Assembly: GCA_027563935.2 (NCBI GenBank)
Contig: CM050450.1
Coordinates: forward strand, 34,087,439 to 34,151,438
Source of the DNA: Costus lasius
Lineage: Eukaryota > Streptophyta > Magnoliopsida > Zingiberales > Costaceae
Reading direction: 5' to 3'
DNA length: 64,000 bases
Under the pieces are notes generated by a model. That model was not told the origin of the DNA, ran no database searches, and was given only the letters and a program-made list of their open reading frames with translations. The translations under genes were made by a program, and so were the position numbers. Positions 41,346 through 52,662 of the stretch are shown one piece after another (the first letter of the stretch is position 1; every line of letters begins with the position of its first letter).

Positions 41346-43278
41346 TGATGACACCAAAATTTATAGTAAATTTTGTGCCATTTCATATATCTTTTTATGT
41401 CAAAATTATGAACCTTTGCTTATTTTTATGCCTTTTTTTATCAAATACTGCAGAATCTACACTCTTTTTGGTTTTTGATGACTTTCAGGTAAAAAGGCAT
41501 GATTTTTACGTGTTTTCAAGCAATTCCAGATGCATGAATGAATTCCCACCATCAAGAGGAGTTTACATGTCAAATTTCATGAAGATTGGAGCTCCAGACC
41601 AAATTACGGCAGGACCGTAATCTATATTACGGTACCGTATTTTCATAGCTACCGTAATATCAGAGTACTGTTGTAATTTGACGAGATTTCGTCTAGAAAG
41701 TTTTTCAAAAATTACGGCACTACCGTAAAGAATTTCATGGGCCGTAATTTCAATCTATTCTTCAGCCGAGAGATTTCCAGATATTACTACAGGGCCGTAA
41801 TCATTTCCACGGTGTCGTATTTTCAGGCGATTTTTCCCCTGAGAGATTTGGAGAAAATACGGTATGGCCATAAGTAATTTCACGGTACCGTAATTTTGGT
41901 CGAATTCTGTACAGTAGAACTTAATGAAAATACGGCAGTGCCGTAACAAAAACCACGGCCGTAATTTTGTTCTGAACACGCGACTTTCACGGACTTTTTG
42001 AAGCCCAATTTTTGCACGATCAATTGCGGATGACCAGGCCATAATTCGAAGATCCGTAAGAAGCAAAGGGGGAGCTTTTGGTGAGGGGAATACACAGACT
42101 CCGGAAGCCCTAATTTTCATCCACCGACGGGGGAGAAATCGAGTTACACGCCGCCGCCCTAAGTTTCGCCGCCTGGAAGTATACAACGCATCTCCGACCG
42201 TGAAATTTGAGGGGAAGCTTCGCCTAGAAGAGGAGAACATACCCATAAGTTTCAGTGTGAAAGGAGATCGATCGAAGGAGAAATCAACAAAAGAACGCTG
42301 CCGGCAATGTTCATGCGCGGAAATTACGGCTGTAATTTCCATTACAGCCATGTGGTTATTCGTTTTCCCCCTTTTTCTTTGATTTCTTACACTTTGACTC
42401 TATGGTATATTGTAATCTTTCTACCATGTTAGCTTAAAGCTTTTATGGGACATGGGGGAGTAATTCCCTTTGATTTCTTAATGACTAGATAATTTTTTCG
42501 TTACTTCGTTGAGTATAATTTTAGTGTGATAATTCTACTTATGTGACAATTGTCTATAATTCTCCATAGTTTTCTTATTATCATGCATGTTTTTAGTGTT
42601 TTCGTACTATGGACTTAAAAGTGATTTGCTTGAGAACTTGGAACCCTAAAATTGAATATTAGGAACTCACCGTAAGAAATTAGGTTAGTTCTTATTTCTT
42701 GATTTTAGAAGAATAATTGTCATGTTTGATAATTTGAATCTAGGATTGAATTATTTTGTTAAATATGAAGATCTTGCGTGAAAGTGAAGATCGGAACGTT
42801 GGAGAACCTTAAGTAGAACCTGTGTTGAGACTCGGATGCACGAAAGTGACCCTTGAGACTCCACTTGAGATAATCAACTTAGAATTCGGATGCACAAAAG
42901 TGATCCTTGAGTTTTTTAATTGATGATTTACTTATTTTCAGCATGGGATAGATCCTGCACGATAGTGAGGATTGGTTCCCTGTATGATTGTCTGTGCGAA
43001 AGTGAGACTATCTCTTTATGAAGTAAATCACATCTTTATCATGATAAAATTAGACTCGACGAACATCTTTTTATATCTAGTCATGAAAATTAAAACGAAT
43101 AAAACCCTAGTCCCAGATTCTCTATCTGGTATTTTCGTTAGCCTTCATTAGTTCACTTGCATAGTTTCGATTACCTAGATAGTAAGAAATCGATTATTTG
43201 ATACTTGACAAATGAGGTCTCTGTGGTTCGATATCTTTCTTTATTACTTCGAGTATCCGTTCACTTGCGGACACAACA
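41346..43278 (+). repeat. 3' LTR of Ath-2A
   Basis: It runs from TGATGACACC to ACACAACA, 1933 bp. The palindrome array is at 41603-41965 and the stem-loop cluster at 42770-43008 (first stem GATCTT/AAGATC, fifth GTCT/AGAC). Reverse frames of up to 198 codons here follow the palindromes and are not genes. Confidence 0.92.
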
Positions 43279-43371
43279 CGCAGCCGTGATTTCTTCGAGA
43301 TTTTCCATAGAAACAATTACGGCAGTGCCATGATTAAAATTGTAGCCATAATTCTCCTCAATTATTTCCCA
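43279..43371 (+). repeat. Right part of the older F4 LTR
   Basis: It continues the decayed palindromic pattern (TTACGGCAGTGCCATGA near 43318-43334) left at 7189. It then gives way to copia coding sequence. Confidence 0.5.
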
Positions 43372-43469
43372 GAACATACATAGAAAATTATATGCTCATA
43401 TACAGGAAATAAGATCAATCAGAGATCATGGGGTATTCTAATTCTAATTTTGCTATATGCGAAGATAGT
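43372..43469 (+). pseudogene. Copia RNase H remnant Cop-4, left part
   Basis: With one stop it reads NYMLIYR, then EIMGYSNSNFAICEDS, which is recognisable as the start of copia RNase H. The Asp residues normally in this motif are Asn here. It is cut by Ath-1b after ATAGT (43465-43469) and resumes at 62297. Confidence 0.7.
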
Positions 43470-44974
43470 TGACACAATCCACAAGTGCACGGATATGTCG
43501 CAGTAATACAAAAGATGTCGAATCCCACAGGGGGCAAGGTTGCGTACTAGAAAGTCCGAGTCCTAATAGCTAGGCGAATCGAAACGTGGGTTTGAGAACA
43601 GAAATCGTAAATAAGCAATCACAAATACGTCGGTAGAGAATCGACATAAGAGAGAATTCAGGGCTACGGCTTCCACCACAATGATAATCTTAACCGCACA
43701 AGAAAGTTATTAGTTAATTGGTTTATTGTTTTTGCAAAAGGAGTCTAACCCTAGGGTACAAGGTGCCCTCTCTCGAGTGAAACACCTTGATGTTCGTCTT
43801 AGATCGACCTCCTACTCTCGCGGTGGGTCGTTCTAAGGAGAACTCAATGAGTTCTATGGCAGACTATGAAATCCTCGAGAGAGGACCAAGCACTCTCGTG
43901 TCGAGGTCTCGCAAGTTTTACTCGGAGGTTCGACCCTTACGATCCTTCTCTCGATATGAATCGTAACGGCTAACACGTGAAAATATTCGGCCAAGATAAA
44001 ATCATAAAATAAGTACGTTGAAGTAAAATATGCTCACAAGTTTATACCAAATAACGAAAATAGATACAAAGTTTGCAGTTAAAATAATCAAAGGGTTTCC
44101 ACCAAGCCCCGAAATAGGGTTTACGCCACAATTATCATTGAAACACTCAAAATCTCTCTTTTAATGACAAGAAAGGTATAAGAAAATGAAGCTAAGGGGA
44201 AGGAGATGATGAACCGAAGGAATCCTGAAGAAATCGTGATGATCGTGTGTCTCAATCGCCGAAAATCTCCAAAAATCACCTCTATCGCCGTGTTCTTCCG
44301 CCTGCCTCTGTTCTTCACGTGAATGCTCGATGATTAGGTCATATAAATTGGGGCTTTTATGTCCTCTGCGTTCGCCTCTGAAAGAGCTTTCCATAGACAC
44401 CTTACTTGCCTAATTTGGTCTCCGAACGGGTGAGAAATCGAGGGATAACCGAGTGTGGGTCGGGTCGCCCGCGAGCCTGGTTTAGAATCGCGGTGAACCC
44501 CGCCGGGTTCACCTGACTGTGGTGTCTTCTAAGAGTTTGGCTGAAAGAAGCGCGGTGAAACCCGCCGGGTTCACCTGGCCGTGATGTCTTCTGGACAGAT
44601 TTTGGCCAAATGGAATTCTGGTGAACCCCGCTGGGGTTCACCTAGCCATGATGCTCTCTGTGAGTTTCGCAGGCTGGTGACTGGGATGGTGAACCCCGTG
44701 GGGTTCACCTGGCCGTGATTGTCAGGCAAAACTCCAAATGACTCCAAATTTGACGGGCTGCTTCGTTTTCGCATAAGAAATTGTCCTGTGGCCTCAGAAT
44801 CTTCAAATATGTCAAAAAAAGAGTGTTTTTACCTGAAATTCCATAAAAGTGCCAAAAAGTGAAGATTCCGAAGTTATGAAGGAAATAAGCCCGTAATGAG
44901 TATAAAAATGCCGAAATAAGCCTAGATTTGACATGAAATAACTATGAAAATCACTACCAAAATGCAATGCATCA
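43470..44974 (-). repeat. Ath-1b 3' LTR
   Basis: In sense it runs from TGATGCATTGC to TGTCA, 1505 bp. Palindromes start at 44492, 44554, 44620 and 44688. GAGA-loop stem-loops lie at 43760-43788 (AAGGTG/CACCTT), 43805-43830 (CGACC/GGTCG), about 43886-43906, and 43937-43966 (TTACGAT/ATCGTAA). Confidence 0.95.
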
Positions 44975-46217
44975 AAATACTCTAGACTTAAATCTTTGCT
45001 TGTCCTCAAGCAATAAAATAAGATGAGATACATGATTGGTAAAAGAGCAATCTTTCATGTCAAGATATACATCCAAGTTAGAAAAACATTTAATACCAAT
45101 CCAAGATCTAATCAGGAGAAATTAAGTAAATGGTTGTTTTAAGTGTTCAACAGTTTGATCCCACAATAGCTAGATGCCAAACAACCTAGTAAGCAGCGAA
45201 CATAGGATTCAACCAAGCCTGCACACTACACTCATGCAATTCTAGTATTTCTAAATCAAATCGTTGGGGTTAACTCAAATGTTTTATGTGGAGTATGATA
45301 TACAGATTATTGCATTAGACTTCAACTCATAACCTTAGGTACCATTGCCAATTTTTTGCAATGCCAAGTAGAGGAGTCTTTTTATTGATTTCACTTCACA
45401 TCCCTTAGATTTCAACTCACATCCTTCGGTACCACTGTCAATTTTGCGCAGTGCCAAGAAGAGGAATCTAAGGGTGATGATTTTTTTTTTATATAACATA
45501 TCCTTTCTAACAAATGAAGTGTTTCCCCAACAACAGAGAGGAATTCAAAGAATAACTAAGTAAATGTGTATCTCAATATGATTCTCATGTAAGTTGCAAG
45601 CTCGAGTTGATTCAACAATCATATCAATGTTTGACCCACTAATGAACATCTCAAAATCAATCCAAATCACAAAATTTCTAAATCATAGAACATATGGATA
45701 TGGTCAAACAGTATTTCTAACAAGGAGGTTACTCCAACTTAATTCTTTGATTATTCTCAACCAATCAAGTATTCAACTTTAAAAATTTTGAAATAGCTTT
45801 CATAGGACAAATCTCATGATAGACGCATGAATTCATGAATAATAAGCATCATAACATCATTCAAGATTTTCACAGCATGAAATCACAATCATCATAGCAA
45901 AGTACTGATATAAGCATGAAAGTAAAGTGCAAAGTGTCATACATAACTGTCATAGAGTGGGGCCTGAAGATGTGGACCAGGCCCACGAATATGATGGCAT
46001 ATAAGATACAATGCCACATAATATCCAACCATCTCAAAATGAAAGTTTTAATCCCCAACATCACAAGGTCAAGCAATCACAGTCAAGTAGCCACATGAAG
46101 AAAGAAAAAGCAGAGACCGGAGTAAAGAAAGCTCACCCACTCTAAAAGTTTGCATAGTCCTCTATGCAATACCATGATGTGAGAGAAGTGAGTGCTGAAA
46201 TAGATATCCGGGGGCAG
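44975..46217 (-). other. Ath-1b 3' tail
   Basis: No credible gene. The hairpin next to the polypurine region is at 44996-45013, and stem-loops are at 45343-45363 (CATTGC/GCAATG) and 45433-45453 (CACTGT/GCAGTG, one wobble). It matches the left end of the window (1-1143) in reverse orientation. Confidence 0.8.
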
Positions 46218-47736
46218 CTACTTCTTTTTGCGAGAGCGGGAGCCAGAAGCTCTCGAGCTCGAGCTCTTCTTCTTCCCACGCGCACTATAATCCGGCTCAA
46301 CCTCTTCATCTGAAGGAAAAACGCTATCGGAGGAGATGTCCATCTGAGCCCTGTGCTCCTCGGATGCGAAAGTGAGACATTCATCTATCGCGGATAGCTT
46401 CCCCCAAATAGAGCTCAACATTTTGTGCTGGCGTTGCATACCAACTTCATTTGATTCCCATCGAGCGGCGTAGTCCTGCTGCATGTTAAAGATAGTGGTG
46501 TCCATGTGATCGATCAACTCTCGCTGATGAAGCTGCTCCTCTTTGATTTCCTGCAATGCAGACATCATAGAATCGTGAGAGGAGGTACCACCAAAAGAAA
46601 ATGCTCCCGGTGTTGGTGGCGTTGTGTCTACTGGATCGGGCTGTGCATCCATCCTCAACTGCCTGGATACACCAGTTTCCACGAACGCGGATAGATGTGC
46701 GCTCTGGATTTGGTAAAGGCAAGCAGAAGGGACTCCCCTTGAATGTCATACAATATGAATCTCCCTTGTGTACAATCAGCTTCATGGCAACGCAGGACTG
46801 AATGTCGAGCCTGTTGTTGCCGGTAGCCTCCAATGTACCATAGGGAATGATGCCAAGGGAAACAGCCAGAGGTGTGATCAAGCCACCAATAACTATCGCC
46901 CCCCTCAAAGAACGGGCGACGCGGCTGAAATGCTTTGCCAAATAATATCCTAAATCGACTCTAAAACTGTGGAGCATGCACCAGATATAAAATAATTCAG
47001 TATGTCGAACCATACCGTCACTTTCACCGCGACTGAAGAGAGTGTGGGCCAATATTCGGTGAACGTACTTGATCACTGGGTTGCATAGACTGGAAGCACG
47101 AGCTGTGCGAGCAGAGTAAACGTGCTCGTTTGTGATAGCGGCCCAGAAGTTTTGCTCATTGTACTCAGTAGGGACTCTGCATGCGCTAGGCTCTGGAAAA
47201 TCGTAAATACCGCGAAACTGTGAAAGAGTAAGGATGTGTTCGATATTACCCAGGCGAAAGGATAGACGGCCTGGATCATCCTCAAGTATAGGATCAGCTT
47301 TAACTTCCAATGAACTCAGAAACTCTAGTGTGGTATCGATGTAGGTGGGTGAGAATAGCTACTGAAATTGCTCCCACCCTATGGATGCATACATCAAGTC
47401 AAAGTCTCCAAGCATCCCTAGCATCAGTAAGGTGGTTCGATCAAGATACTGCGTATTGAGCATGCGGCGTTGTTGCAGAATCTGATATCGTGCCTCTTGC
47501 GCAGCGTTCCGGAAGATAATCCCGAACTCGTTCGGGGGAGACACGTAAGTCTGTGGTCGGCTGGAAGGTGTGCGGCCGTGACGAGACGAAGAGCCTGGCG
47601 TAGCCGAAGAAGGCCGATAGGAAGGAGGAGTAGGCGTCGGCTCATACTCTTCATCGTCCGTGGCAGACGAATCTGAAAGCGCCTGCTGCGGCCGTGAGGT
47701 TCTCTTGCTGGCCATAGCTTTTGTTCGTGGAGGCAT
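46218..47736 (-). pseudogene. Athila 3' ORF (ATHILA ORF-1 type, envelope-position gene)
   Basis: The start is the ATG at 47734-47736 (MPPRTKAMASKRT). A serine/proline-rich N-terminus leads to a conserved region with LEVKADPI, RLGNIEHILTLSQFRGIYDFPEP, and further on GGLITPLAVSLGIIPYGTLE, typical of the ATHILA ORF-1 family. The C-terminal third is polar, with a possible coiled coil, and ends in a basic RKKK tail. Breaks are an in-frame UAG at 47359-47361 and a frameshift near 46682. No clear signal peptide or strong membrane helix is visible, so an envelope role is from position only. It lies downstream of a palindrome array and a CT-rich leader, as if separately transcribed. Confidence 0.8.
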
Positions 47737-48185
47737 GGTGCAGAAATAGATCAAGATCAGTTGGGAAGAAGATCTGGTCGGTGGCGTGAGGAAACGTGAG
47801 TTTGTGGCGGATCGGCGGAAACTGAAATCCTTAATCGCTCGAAGCAAAGATCCGTCAGAAAAAGGGAAAAACTGGATCAAACCCTTAGAGATCTTCTTCA
47901 AGTGCTAGGAAGTAGAGAAAGCGGCGTGATCAGGTCGTTGGCGTCGAAATCGGAAAGGCGGCGGCGATCGGGTGAAAAACTCGAAGAACAGCAGATGCGT
48001 AAAAACTGAGATCGCGACTTGCTTAGAGAAGATACTAGAAAAGGGAAGTCCGAATCGAAGCCCTGAGGATCTTCTTTGTGTTTGAGCAGATTGGAGAGAG
48101 GCGCAATCGACGGGATTTCACCGAGATTGGAGGGCGGCGGAAACCTTACGCGTGCGATGCCCTAACTCGGCTGAGCACGACTCGA
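47737..48185 (-). other. Leader-like region before the Athila 3' ORF
   Basis: In sense it is CT-rich, without a long frame of its own, and leads to an ATG in good context (CACCATGCC). It could be a 5' untranslated region of a separate or spliced mRNA. No TATA box is evident. Confidence 0.5.
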
Positions 48186-48191
48186 AATTCT

Positions 48192-48488
48192 GGTGAACCC
48201 TCCCGGGTTCACCAGCCCGTGAAGTTTACTGAGTTCGGGTGGATGCAACAGAAGCATGGGTGAACCCACTGGGGTTCACCGACCCATGAAGCATTCTGGA
48301 AAATTTTTGGTCTTCGGAATCGTGGTGAACCCCGTGGGGTTCACCTGCCTGTGAAGCTTACTGGATGGATTCTACGCATATAGAATACCGGTGAACCCCC
48401 TGGGGTTCACCTGCCCGTGAAATCCTCTGGTTACAAAGCCTGGGCGGACTGTATAGTACACGTCACGGTGAACCCCATGGGGTTCACC
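48192..48488 (-). repeat. Internal GGTGAACC palindrome array of Ath-1b
   Basis: Five 22-bp palindromes start at 48192, 48259, 48324, 48390 and 48467, spaced 65-77 bp. Arms are GGTGAACC/GGTTCACC, and each is followed by a CCxGTGA-like half-site. The motif and period match the LTR array, yet the array lies between pol and the 3' ORF. Confidence 0.9.
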
Positions 48489-48505
48489 AAGCCGTGATGT
48501 TCACT

Positions 48506-48757
48506 GGATGCTCGAAAAAATCTGGAAAAATTCTGGAAAAATTCCCATGTGCTCCCTCTTCTTCCTACAACATATAGAGATATCAAATTAGTAGCAATCC
48601 CTTATAGAAAAGCAAAAGTAAAAGAAAAACAAAACTATGATCTAAAACACTAACTAATGACAAAGAAAAATTATGCATAAGAATTAAAATCATCCAAAAA
48701 CTTGGGTTGCCTCCCAAGAGCGCTAGGTTTAGGTCGGTAGCTCGACCATAAGAGTTT
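48506..48757 (-). other. Post-pol spacer with hairpin
   Basis: It holds the CTTGGG/CCCAAG hairpin at 48701-48718, just behind the end of pol. Nothing else is recognised. Confidence 0.7.
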
Positions 48758-48977
48758 TCAAAGTTTCAAATCTGGGGGATCTGAGAGAGCTAAAACTTTC
48801 TCTCTCTCTACTCGCTCATCTACAAAGTAATGCTTGAGGCGGTGCCCGTTAACTTTGAAGCTTCCAGTTCGTTCTGTCCAAATTGTGATAGCACCATATG
48901 GTTGAACTTTCTGAACTGTGAAAGGTCCGGACCACCTCGTGCGAAGTTTTCCTGGGAACAGTCGAAGTCGTGAATTG
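48758..48977 (-). pseudogene. pol: Ath-1b integrase C-terminus, part beyond Cop-2
   Basis: It reads [18 protein letters not shown] and on to VNGHRLKHYF before a stop at 48758. It joins the piece at 58114-58210 across Cop-2. AATTG at 48973-48977 is the target duplication. Confidence 0.88.
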
Positions 48978-51172
48978 TGTTGGTGTATATGCCCTGGAGA
49001 CCAATGTATGGACATGGTTAAGCATTATTTGAATGTACTTTGATAGAATTATTAGAGGCATGGTCGTTATTATGCAGACTTCTCTGCCTGCGTTGATGTA
49101 TTGAGTTGCATATATAATGTCCCAGGGTTTTGGATTGGATCCATTCTCATAAGCTATCCCCAGACAAGGTACCATAGCAGATATGGGACAACTTTGGTAA
49201 ATGTGAGACTGGTGTATGGGCTGGTTAGGTGCGGGGCACAGTAACGCAGACATACAGGTGCATTGGATGCACTGGAGTGATCCACCGTGAGGATTGACTT
49301 GTCTAGTCAACAAGTCAATCTCACATGCAAGAGGTTTGCATTGATCCTTAGACTTGAGGTATTCATGTCTAGATTTGATGATGGATATGTTTTGATACAG
49401 TCTTACGTCTCTCCGTAATTGGGGGACCAAAACGACTGTCATTGGGCATGTCATAAGTCACGTAGAGACATGGATGACCAATAGTAGGATTTGCCCTTTC
49501 CTTATTGGAAGCATGATATCCACTCGGGGGCGCCCCACCTTATTGGTGCATGGCAGAAATGTGTGGCCACACTTGTTGAGTCATGACCAATGCATTGGAT
49601 TGATAAACTTGAGACTAATCCAATGGCAGGATATCAGTTTAGGCAAAGGGATCTATAATGCAATGGGAATCCTCGTTGCTTGTTAGGAGTTGTTGCCATA
49701 ATGACTTAAGTCCTATGACATGGGTAGTAGTGATGTGTTGCTAGATACCCCTCACTACTTATGATGTTTACATCATTGCCATCGTCATATGGATCCTACG
49801 GGGTCACACGCAATAGACTCTTGACGTTGCTTTAATCAGAAGCCTTAGGATCAAGTTATTGAATAACTTGGATCCATTTGGAATATTTCATCAGCGCCAA
49901 TGGGCCTGATGAGTTGGAAGAAAGTTATTGGAGCCAAACTTCAATTTTGGCAGGTTGACCCGAAATTGACCTTAATTGGTCACATTTGGATTAGGGTTGC
50001 ATTGGATTAGATCTAATGGCTTAATCAACCCATGCAATGAAGTTTGGGCTAACTCATTATCCAATGAGGCCCAATAATAAGTTGTCATGAAGAGATTAGA
50101 GGCTAAAAGGGCATAATGGGGAGAAATCTCACCCCATTGGCGCCTAGGGGCATAATGGGGTGAGGGAGGCGCCTTTGCTTCATTATGGAAGTAAAGGGAG
50201 CCTAGCCCTTCTTCCTAGGATGGAATGCATGCCTTTAAGGCATCTCTTGGGCTGATATGGCTATAGGGCAAATAAGGATAGGTTGAATGAGGTTTATGGA
50301 AAAGTCTTGGAGACTTTCCTTGCCACAAACCCCCTTCATCATAGCCGCCCACTTGGCATGATCTTGGCACTCCCTAAACCGCCTCTCGACCTTATAAATA
50401 AGACCCTAGCCGCCCCCTCTAAAATGTTAACTTCTTGGAGGTGTGAAGACACATAGAGAGATGTGAGCAAGGGCAAAGGGTGACAACTTGAAGGTGGCGC
50501 AACCCTTCTTCCTCCTTGAAGCCGCAAGCCTTCTTCTCCTTCTTCACCTCTTGACGTAACTTGGAGAAGGGCTTGGTGGCGACATCTCTTGGAGAGAATT
50601 GGAAGCTTAGGGTGGCAACAACTTGAGAGCTTGGAGCTCTCCTTCTTCATCAAGGAGCGCAATCTCCTTCTTCCTTGGAACCGCAAGTTCTTCTTCTTCT
50701 CCCTCTCTTCTTGGCGCAAGGACTCTTAGTGCTTGGTGGCATCTCCTTGCCACAAGTCCTCTTCGTTCCTTGGCCATAGGCACACCTTGCTTGAAGGTGG
50801 CGCATGCAAAGAAGAAGAAGGAAGTACTTGGCGCATCATCCTCTTCCTCATCTCTTCTTGGCGCTTCTACCTTGGAGGTGGCGCAAGATTTGAAGAGAGT
50901 GATAAGGCTTGATTCTCTTCCCGAGGCTAGCACCAAGCGTGGAAGGGAGCAACGATCAGGGAGTCGACGCGTGGATAGTTGTAGAGGGCGAACACTTGGG
51001 CTCCTTCAACATGGCTTCGGCAACTAGACAAGCAAAAGAGGTACATCTCTAACACATCCTTGTGTCTTCTCTCTCGCATGGATCCTTGGGACCGGAATAT
51101 GTTTCGGGTGTAATGCTTCCGCTGCGTCCTGGGACTGCAAAATTTTAAAATTACACCGGGTATTCCCTAACA
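48978..51172 (+). repeat. Cop-2 5' LTR
   Basis: It runs from TGTTGGTG to CCCTAACA. It holds the inverted repeat at 49287-49324, the CCCCTCACT block with stem-loop at 49761-49776, and TATAAATA at 50393-50400. The 50600-51027 open frames on both strands reflect CTT-rich low complexity and are not genes. Confidence 0.96.
50393..50400 (+). promoter_or_regulatory. TATA box of the Cop-2 LTR
   Basis: TATAAATA lies about 780 bp before the LTR end. The 3' LTR has it at 57334-57341. Confidence 0.7.
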
Positions 51173-51173
51173 G

Positions 51174-51186
51174 TGGTATCAGAGCT
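51174..51186 (+). other. Primer-binding site of Cop-2 (tRNA-iMet)
   Basis: TGGTATCAGAGCT lies one base after the LTR end and matches the initiator tRNA-Met 3' end complement. Confidence 0.93.
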
Positions 51187-52662
51187 ACTTGCGAGAAACA
51201 CAAGGTGTATGTTTGCTTGTATGAAAAATTTTTGTAAAATTTTTCTTCTATCCATGCGCGTTTCACGTAGAAAGCGTTTTTCATCTAAACCTCTCTTTAT
51301 GGCCGAAATTTGATTTTGTTTTATGTTTGATTTAAGACCGAAGGCGCACGTAGTTTTGTCAAGTAGGACGGGCATTGTGTCTTCGAACTGGCCGGGTCTC
51401 TTGATCTGACAAAACTGCCAGCCGATAGGGTCTATGAAATCATCATGGAACTTGATCTAAATTTTGGCATAAATTTGGTTAAGAGAGTGCTTTGGATGAT
51501 GTTGGCGCATAAGGTGCTAAAATTTGATTTTTCTGGATTTTCAAATTTTACATGCGCCACTTGATTGGGTTGATATGGTCATAGCGAGTGCCCTCCTGTG
51601 TTGTGATGTGGAAGCATGTTTCCACTTGTGATGAATGCTTGTAAAATCTCTTTCCACCTGCGTGTGGTTCTCTCCCTATCTTGTTGTAAAGAATTTTTCA
51701 TCTTGTTTAGAATAGATGTAGAATTATATGATAGGTTAAGGCTTCATCTTGACAACAAGGAGTCTTCTTCAATCGGAGTCAGAAGTGGCGCCAGCTTTGG
51801 AAGCGTGGTGATGGACTTGCGGCTGAAGGAAGGACACTTGCTTTCGGCTTCTGGCATGGGCTGATTTGCTTCAGGGACTCGCAACCCTTGGATGCACGAT
51901 AACATGTCACATGGCTCGTGACAAGTTATGAGTATGAAAAGGGCTATAACCATATCGACCAAACTAGCATGCCTATGATGGTTTATTATTTTGTCCATAG
52001 CATGCCTGTGATGTTTTTCCTTTGCTGCCATAACCATAAGAAAACTGCATGCTAGAAAAGAATAAAACAAACATGCAAAAACTCTCAATACAATATCAAG
52101 TCAATAGCCTTCTAACGCGTAGCCCTCATCAAACTATCGATCGGTGGTATTGTGAACTGTTTCCCACCCTCGTGGGACACACCCACTTATCTTTAGAAGG
52201 TGTGAGGTGACAATGATTTCCCCAGTCCAGTTTTAACCTGGGCGTGCCTTCGCAAGGAATTCGTTGGCCCTGGGCATAATGGTTAGGACCAGACTTGACT
52301 AGTTTTTCATATGTCACTGACATGATGAATCACTAGAGGCAGCTGTTGAGAGGATAGGGTTCTGTGTTGTATCCAGCCCTCGCTGGACACAGGGCGCCTA
52401 GTCTGTCTTAACTAAGAGGAGTTATGCACGGCACAATTGGCTGGTATGCCTACCTAAGGAAGCATGAGACACTCTGTGCATCCCAACTCACCCTCGTGAG
52501 TCGCGGAGACCTCATGTGAAATTAGGATCCTACTCACCTCTTTCCATGTTGAGTTTGAGAGTTCTCAACTTGTTTTGGAAGTAGTGGGAGCATAGCATTT
52601 AATTTAAAGTCCTTGTTAAATGCTTTATTATAGTACTTATTTTACTTATTTGCTTATTGTAG
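51187..52662 (+). other. Untranslated leader of Cop-2
   Basis: About 1.5 kb without a convincing frame. It carries three stem-loops in its last 500 bp (52162-52501). Confidence 0.8.
52162..52501 (+). promoter_or_regulatory. Three leader stem-loops of Cop-2
   Basis: All have a 6-bp stem and the same CCTC loop: 52162-52177 (TCCCAC/GTGGGA), 52372-52387 (TCCAGC/GCTGGA) and 52486-52501 (ACTCAC/GTGAGT). The third is followed by CGCGGAGACC, which also follows the third one in Cop-1. Confidence 0.8.

Larger units (their letters stand above)
7190..43278 (+). mobile_element. Athila family-2 element Ath-2A (hosts Ath-2B and Ath-3)
   Basis: LTR at 7190-9102, leader to 9260, gag-pol at 27806-30513 and 38663-40210, 3' tail and LTR at 41346-43278. 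The outer LTRs share variants absent from the Ath-2B LTRs, for example the CATTTCATATATC start region and the ACATACCC block, which is why they are paired. The flanks CACAA (7185-7189) and CGCAG (43279-43283) differ by two A/G changes and may be a decayed target duplication. About 0.7 kb of leader and gag is missing at the Ath-2B junction. Confidence 0.85.

Noticed and set aside
41755..42351. 198-codon reverse frame, with a relative at 26943-27308
   Set aside because: It follows the LTR palindrome array, is present only in parts in sister LTRs, and shows no protein family features.
7190..43278. Tandem LTR-internal-LTR-internal-LTR array by unequal recombination
   Set aside because: LTR variants pair outer with outer and inner with inner, which fits nesting better.
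46218..47736. True retroviral envelope gene
   Set aside because: The family is recognisable as the Athila 3' ORF, but no signal peptide, cleavage site or clear membrane anchor is visible. The envelope role is positional only.
48192..48488. Regular palindromic repeats could be taken for a CRISPR array
   Set aside because: Repeats are diverged, spacers are related to one another, the same array lies in LTRs, and the context is a plant retrotransposon.
50607..51027. Long frames on both strands, repeated at 57548-57968
   Set aside because: CTT/AAG-rich low-complexity LTR sequence gives Ser/Leu or Lys/Glu-rich translations on both strands. Not genes.
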